Position numbers and translations under genes: made by a program
In this document: positions 60,729 through 64,000 of the stretch, in pieces
Position numbering within the stretch: position 1 is the first letter of the stretch
How the letters are laid out: each line of letters opens with the position of its first letter
Notes under the pieces: generated by a model
What the model saw: only the letters and a program-made list of their open reading frames with translations
The model's database searches: none
Told to the model about the DNA's origin: nothing
DNA from: Bacteroidota bacterium
Lineage (GTDB): Bacteria; Bacteroidota; Bacteroidia; Chitinophagales; Saprospiraceae
DNA length: 64,000 nt
Direction: 5' to 3'
Assembly (NCBI GenBank): GCA_024743405.1
Contig: JANSWP010000002.1
Coordinates: forward strand, 1 to 64,000

Positions 60729-60736
60729 CAAAAGTA
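60729..60736 (-). promoter_or_regulatory. -7 promoter element of the DUF2723 gene
   Basis: The minus strand reads TACTTTTG, an exact TAnnTTTG match, 155 bases ahead of the preferred start codon (60574). Such a long leader is compatible with either start codon. No strong -33 box is apparent. Confidence 0.45.
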
Positions 60737-60865
60737 AGAAATTTTGCCATTGGCAGTTAACCATCCGTATGTGGATTGGCTTTATGCCATCAGTTTATCA
60801 TCCATTGTTACACAAACTTCAATCACTGGTTCAGATTTTCAGCTAAAAATATCTCAACATTTTTT

Positions 60866-61009
60866 AACCAAATTATCATTTCAAGGAATGATGAAGAATT
60901 ATGTTTTTTATTTTGGTCTGACTATTTTGCTCTTTGAGGCAACAAAAAACGTAGACGGAGTAGGGCTTCGACGGGGCTTTTTAACGAGAATTAAATTTAT
61001 AATCAGGTT
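60866..61009 (+). repeat. Palindromic intergenic element, copy H (diverged)
   Basis: A 144-bp copy in plus orientation. The core reads GAGGCAACAAAAAACGTAGAC and GGGCTTTTTAACGA. The centre (GGAGTAGGGCTTCGACGG) is unlike the CATACC/GGTATG hairpin of other copies. The outer arms (AACCAAATTATCATTTCAA and a right end reading TTAAATTTATAATCAGGTT) pair at most positions. The element sits in the 488-base gap between the DUF2723 and YqeY genes. Confidence 0.55.
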
Positions 61010-61016
61010 CAGGACA

Positions 61017-61052
61017 CAGGGGACAGAAATAAGCATTTAAACCTGTCCCCTG
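61017..61052. terminator. Hairpin downstream of the YqeY gene
   Basis: CAGGGGACAG and CTGTCCCCTG form a perfect 10-bp GC-rich stem, 10 bases past the minus-strand stop codon of the YqeY gene. A T-tract is absent on that strand, so termination efficiency is uncertain. Confidence 0.6.
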
Positions 61053-61062
61053 TTTTCTGAAT

Positions 61063-61509
61063 TTATCCTAATAACTTTTTGACAGTCATTGAAATCGTTT
61101 TACCATCTGCTTTTCCAGCAAGTTGACTCGATGCCATTCCCATTACTTTACCCATATCTCGCATAGAAGTTGCGCCAACTTTTTCAATGATTCCTTTTAG
61201 AAAATTTTCTAAATCTTCTGCACTCATTTGAGCTGGCAAATATTTTTCAATGACAGCAATTTCTTCTCGCTCAATAACGGCTAGATCTTCCCGTCCTTGT
61301 TTGATGAAAATTTCCAAAGAATCTTTGCGCTGCTTCACTAATTTTTGAAGCATTTTGATTTCTCTTTCCTCATTCAATTCTTGACCGCTTCCGTCAGTCT
61401 TTGCTAATAGAATAGCGGCTTTGATCGCACGAATCCCCCTTAAAGCACCTTGATCTTTAGCTTTCATTGCAGCTTTCAAGTCTGTCATGATTTTTTGCTC
61501 TAAACTCAT
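61063..61509 (-). CDS. GatB/YqeY domain protein
   Basis: A 148-residue cytoplasmic protein of the YqeY family, related to the tail domain of GatB. The sequence has MTDLKAAMKAKDQGALRGIRAI, EREIKMLQKLVKQRKDSLEIF, IEKYLPAQMSAEDLENFLK and the end GKADGKTISMTVKKLL. The GatB tail contacts tRNA in the amidotransferase, but stand-alone YqeY has no proven role. It is divergently arranged to the LpxD-like gene. Confidence 0.92.
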   Translation of the reverse strand: MSLEQKIMTDLKAAMKAKDQGALRGIRAIKAAILLAKTDGSGQELNEEREIKMLQKLVKQRKDSLEIFIKQGREDLAVIEREEIAVIEKYLPAQMSAEDLENFLKGIIEKVGATSMRDMGKVMGMASSQLAGKADGKTISMTVKKLLG

Positions 61510-61656
61510 AATTGTTCTTTTTATTAAAAATTATATTTACGAAACATCATCCCTAACTCTCCTAAGCCCTATTTTTGTTCCCGATGTTTCATTAGATCGC
61601 GAATTTGCGAAAATAAACTCAACATTTCTTAAATTTTCATACCTCACTCAAGACAC

Positions 61657-62595
61657 ATGAAATTTCCAACACCCATACCCATCAAAGAAGTTGCCCAAAA
61701 AATTGGTGCTATAATAATTGGAAACGACACCCTTTTAGCTAATGGAATTAATGAAATTCACAAGGTCGAAGAAGGGGATATCACTTTCTCCGACTTAGCC
61801 AAATATTCAAAAAAGGCGCTAAAATCTTCAGCCAGTATTATCATTTTAAATGAAGAAGTAGATTGCCCTGAAGGTAAAGCGATTTTAGTTTGCGAGCATC
61901 CTTTCAAGGCTTACGACCAATTAGTTCGTGAGTTTCGTCCTTTTCATCCTTTAACAACTCAACTTGACCCTAGTTCAAAAATCCACCCGTCCACTATTAT
62001 CGAACCGGGCGTAGTCATCGCGAATAATGTGGAGATTGGGGAAGACTGCCATATTCAAGCGAATGTGGTTATAATGGAACATACCATCATTGGGAACAAT
62101 GTGACGATTCAAGCTGGAAGTATGATTGGAACGGATGCTTTTTATTTCAAAAAACATGATGATGGAACTTTTGAAAAATGGCGTTCTGGTGGACGAGTCA
62201 TTATTAAAAACAATGTAGATATTGGGGCTTGTTGCACGATAAATAAGGGCGTTTCGGGTGATACAATTATAGGTGAAGGTTCAAAATTAGACTGTCAGGT
62301 TCATGTGGGTCATGGCGTAGTGATTGGCAAAAATTGTATTATCGCTGGTCAGGTCGGAATAGGAGGAAAAACCATCGTAGAAGATAATGTCGTCCTTTAT
62401 GGTCAAGTAGGTCTCTCTCCTCGAATTCGAATTGGGGAAGGCGCAGTTATAAGCGCACAATCTGGTGTTTCGAAAAGTTTGGCTGGCAAGAAAGCCTACT
62501 TTGGCTCTCCTGCCGATGAAATTCGAACAAAGCAAAAAGAATTAGCTGCTTTAAGGCATTTGCCTGAGTTCTTCCAAAATTATTATGATTCGTAA
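61657..62595 (+). CDS. lpxD: LpxD-like UDP-3-O-acyl-glucosamine N-acyltransferase
   Basis: A 312-residue acyltransferase with left-handed beta-helix repeats. The N-terminal part (about 1-100) is the uridine-binding domain with VEEGDITFSDLAKYSKKAL. Hexapeptides begin near residue 110 (IHPSTIIEPGVVIANNVEIG) and run to about 270 (VVLYGQVGLSPRIRIGEGAVI), with the catalytic His in CQVHVGHGVVIGKNCIIAGQ. In lipid A synthesis LpxD adds the second acyl chain. Bacteroidota often carry a second LpxD-type paralogue of this shorter length (classical LpxD is about 340 residues), so this may be that variant. No other lipid A genes lie here. Confidence 0.85.
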   Translation: MKFPTPIPIKEVAQKIGAIIIGNDTLLANGINEIHKVEEGDITFSDLAKYSKKALKSSASIIILNEEVDCPEGKAILVCEHPFKAYDQLVREFRPFHPLTTQLDPSSKIHPSTIIEPGVVIANNVEIGEDCHIQANVVIMEHTIIGNNVTIQAGSMIGTDAFYFKKHDDGTFEKWRSGGRVIIKNNVDIGACCTINKGVSGDTIIGEGSKLDCQVHVGHGVVIGKNCIIAGQVGIGGKTIVEDNVVLYGQVGLSPRIRIGEGAVISAQSGVSKSLAGKKAYFGSPADEIRTKQKELAALRHLPEFFQNYYDS

Positions 62596-62652
62596 TTAAA
62601 GAATAACTCCATCATTTCATCTCCAACTAACAGACCTATTATTTGCTCTTTA

Positions 62653-63081
62653 CTAAATCTTTGTCACTTTCAATTTAATTGAATAATCATCTTTATCAAT
62701 CTTTACTCCATCTTTTGGATAGGGGTTTACTTCCATCATTTCGATAGTATAATTGCCAGAATTCCCTTCTGCTCCGCCTTTTTGCTTTCCTTTTTTAGTC
62801 AACATTAATGTAGTTTCGTTAGCCATTAATTTGACCACCACTTTACCTGCCTGAATACAATTGACACCTTCTGGACATCTCGAATCCTCTGTCACATCGG
62901 CAAAATGAATTAACATATCACCATCATTTAATTTTGCTTTTTGATTCATTTTCAAATCAAAGTCTTCATTTAATTTAAACGAATCGTATGAAGTGGATTG
63001 GGCAGCCTTTTGGTCACAATTTGAAAAAAGAAAAAAAACACACAAAATGAATACGAATGATGGCAAGCTAATTTTTCTCAT
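62653..63081 (-). CDS. Putative lipoprotein with conserved Cys pair
   Basis: A 142-residue lipoprotein precursor (MRKISLPSFVFILCVFFLF, then SNCDQK as lipobox). The mature part is a small beta protein with the motif DSRCPEGVNCIQAG, found in many Bacteroidota lipoproteins of unknown function. The two cysteines in RCPxGVxC are probably disulfide-linked. The end reads KDDYSIKLKVTKI, typical of an immunoglobulin-like strand. No enzymatic residues are apparent. It is encoded convergently with the LpxD-like gene and divergently from the acyl-CoA synthetase gene. Confidence 0.75.
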   Translation of the reverse strand: MRKISLPSFVFILCVFFLFSNCDQKAAQSTSYDSFKLNEDFDLKMNQKAKLNDGDMLIHFADVTEDSRCPEGVNCIQAGKVVVKLMANETTLMLTKKGKQKGGAEGNSGNYTIEMMEVNPYPKDGVKIDKDDYSIKLKVTKI

Positions 63082-63179
63082 GATAATTTTTTTTGTTATG
63101 TAAGATGATTAATTTTTTCTAGTTTTGGAATCGTCAAATCTACGAATCAAAACACAAACCAAGAACTAACTTTCTCAAT

Positions 63180-64000
63180 ATGGATTTTCGGCGGTTGTTC
63201 GATTTGTTACTCTACCAAGAGGCTAAATATCCGCAGAAGAAAGCCCTTTCCTTTAAAGATGGCTATCGCTGGACCTCTTTCTCTACGAGCCAATGTATCG
63301 ATATTATCAATAAATTAAGTTCGGGGTTTTTAGATTTAGGATTAAAAAAAGGAGAAATGGTGGCCATTTTGGCGCATTGTGGAAGCCCCATTTGGAATTT
63401 TGTTGACCTATCTTTACAGCAGATTGGAGTTGTCGTTGTTCCTATCCATTCTGTCGTAACTAATGAACATTTGATTTATATCTTAAAAGATTCGGGCTCG
63501 AAAATTTGTTTCGCCTCCAATAAACAGATGTATGATAAAGTATCCGCTGTGAAAGACAGCGCCGTAAACCTTAAAGAGATTTACACTTTTGAAAGATTGG
63601 ACGACATACCATATTGGGAAAGCCTAAAAACACCACCTTCAGAAAAGCATCTTGCCCAATTCGAAACCTTTAAAGCTGCCATACATGAAGACGATTTAGC
63701 CACGATTATTTATACCTCAGGCACAACTGGGCAGCCAAAGGGGGTCATGCTTTCACATAAAAATATCATTAGCAATATCAAAGCTACTATTTCATTAGTG
63801 CCCATTAATTGTGATAAAAGAGTCATTAGTTTTTTACCCATGAGTCACATTTTTGAACGCATGGTGACTTATACATATATAGCTGTTGGCGCTTCTATTT
63901 ATTATGCCGAAAGAGTAGAAGAAGCAACTGATCTGATGAAAGATATTCGACCACACTACTTTACAAGTGTACCAAGGTTACTCGAAAAGTTTTATGAAAA
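63180..64000 (+). CDS. Long-chain acyl-CoA synthetase / AMP-dependent ligase, cut by window end
   Basis: An open frame starting MDFRRLFDLLLYQEAKYPQK at the ATG at 63180 runs to the window end without a stop (273 complete codons). It is the N-terminal half of an AMP-forming acyl-CoA synthetase: DGYRWTSFSTSQ, LGLKKGEMVAILAHCGSPIW and the P-loop signature TIIYTSGTTGQPKGVMLSHKN. The following SFLPMSHIFERM is typical of long-chain acyl-CoA ligases (FadD/FAA-like). They activate fatty acids with ATP for degradation or lipid synthesis. The C-terminal half, including the hinge Lys region, is outside the window. Confidence 0.93.
   Translation, partial: MDFRRLFDLLLYQEAKYPQKKALSFKDGYRWTSFSTSQCIDIINKLSSGFLDLGLKKGEMVAILAHCGSPIWNFVDLSLQQIGVVVVPIHSVVTNEHLIYILKDSGSKICFASNKQMYDKVSAVKDSAVNLKEIYTFERLDDIPYWESLKTPPSEKHLAQFETFKAAIHEDDLATIIYTSGTTGQPKGVMLSHKNIISNIKATISLVPINCDKRVISFLPMSHIFERMVTYTYIAVGASIYYAERVEEATDLMKDIRPHYFTSVPRLLEKFYE

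Noticed and set aside
60744-61040. 98-codon plus-strand frame between the DUF2723 and YqeY genes
   Set aside because: It covers palindromic copy H and the promoter of the DUF2723 gene on the other strand, and has no recognisable features.
1-64000. CRISPR arrays, prophage or insertion-sequence genes
   Set aside because: No regularly spaced direct repeats, Cas, integrase, phage structural or transposase proteins were found among the frames. The repeats present are dispersed single palindromes.

Overview
The window looks like chromosomal DNA from an AT-rich member of the Bacteroidota, most likely a Saprospiraceae-type gliding or filamentous bacterium. The evidence: proteins with type IX secretion C-terminal domains, LytTR/LytS-type two-component systems, a DUF2723 membrane protein, a SusC-like TonB receptor, a BlaI/BlaR1 pair, and several promoters of the Bacteroidota form TTTG-N19-23-TAnnTTTG. 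I see no tRNA, rRNA, CRISPR array, integrase or transposase gene. The lineage call is inference from gene content.

Layout. 1-3.4 kb: a light-associated cluster (DUF2805 fragment, photolyase/cryptochrome, flavin reductase, SDR, DUF6435). 3.5-8.5 kb: a glycosyltransferase, an alpha-oxoamine synthase next to a CBS-like enzyme (candidate sulfonolipid/capnine pair), and hemA. 9-18 kb: a large secreted T9SS protein, a TonB receptor/TPR/histidine kinase/LytTR cluster, and small lipoprotein and membrane genes. 18-26 kb: an FtsX-type permease, an ATP-grasp protein, the scoAB CoA-transferase and lipoamide dehydrogenase. 26-31.5 kb: ricT-holB, glutathione peroxidase, hpt and an M28 peptidase. 31.7-37 kb: a candidate small RNA, an ECF sigma operon with an MscS-like channel, and polA. 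37-45 kb: an Omp28-like T9SS protein, queD, BlaI/BlaR1 and an amidohydrolase. 45-49 kb: a lipoprotein hydrolase with a histidine kinase, and a divergent AlkB-type monooxygenase and ferredoxin reductase. 49.4-50.3 kb: two paralogous 31-32 residue membrane microproteins. 50.5-55 kb: the Phe/Tyr operon pheA-aminotransferase-tyrA-DAHP synthase/chorismate mutase. 55-64 kb: M28 peptidase, rpiB, DUF2723, YqeY, an LpxD-like acyltransferase, a lipoprotein and the start of an acyl-CoA synthetase.

Two things stand out. (1) Upstream of pheA there are two complete attenuation modules in series. Each has a tiny Phe/Tyr-rich leader peptide (18 aa with 7 Phe; 20 aa with 6 Phe), a competing antiterminator and an intrinsic terminator, and both sit behind one TAnnTTTG promoter. 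(2) At least nine intergenic copies of a 145-170 bp imperfect-palindrome element occur. They share a core (GAGGCAAAA ... ATTTTTAACGA around a small hairpin), while their outer arms differ between copies yet stay complementary within each copy. This points to selection for a folded DNA or RNA hairpin.

All calls come from reading the sequence and from family knowledge. No database search was run.
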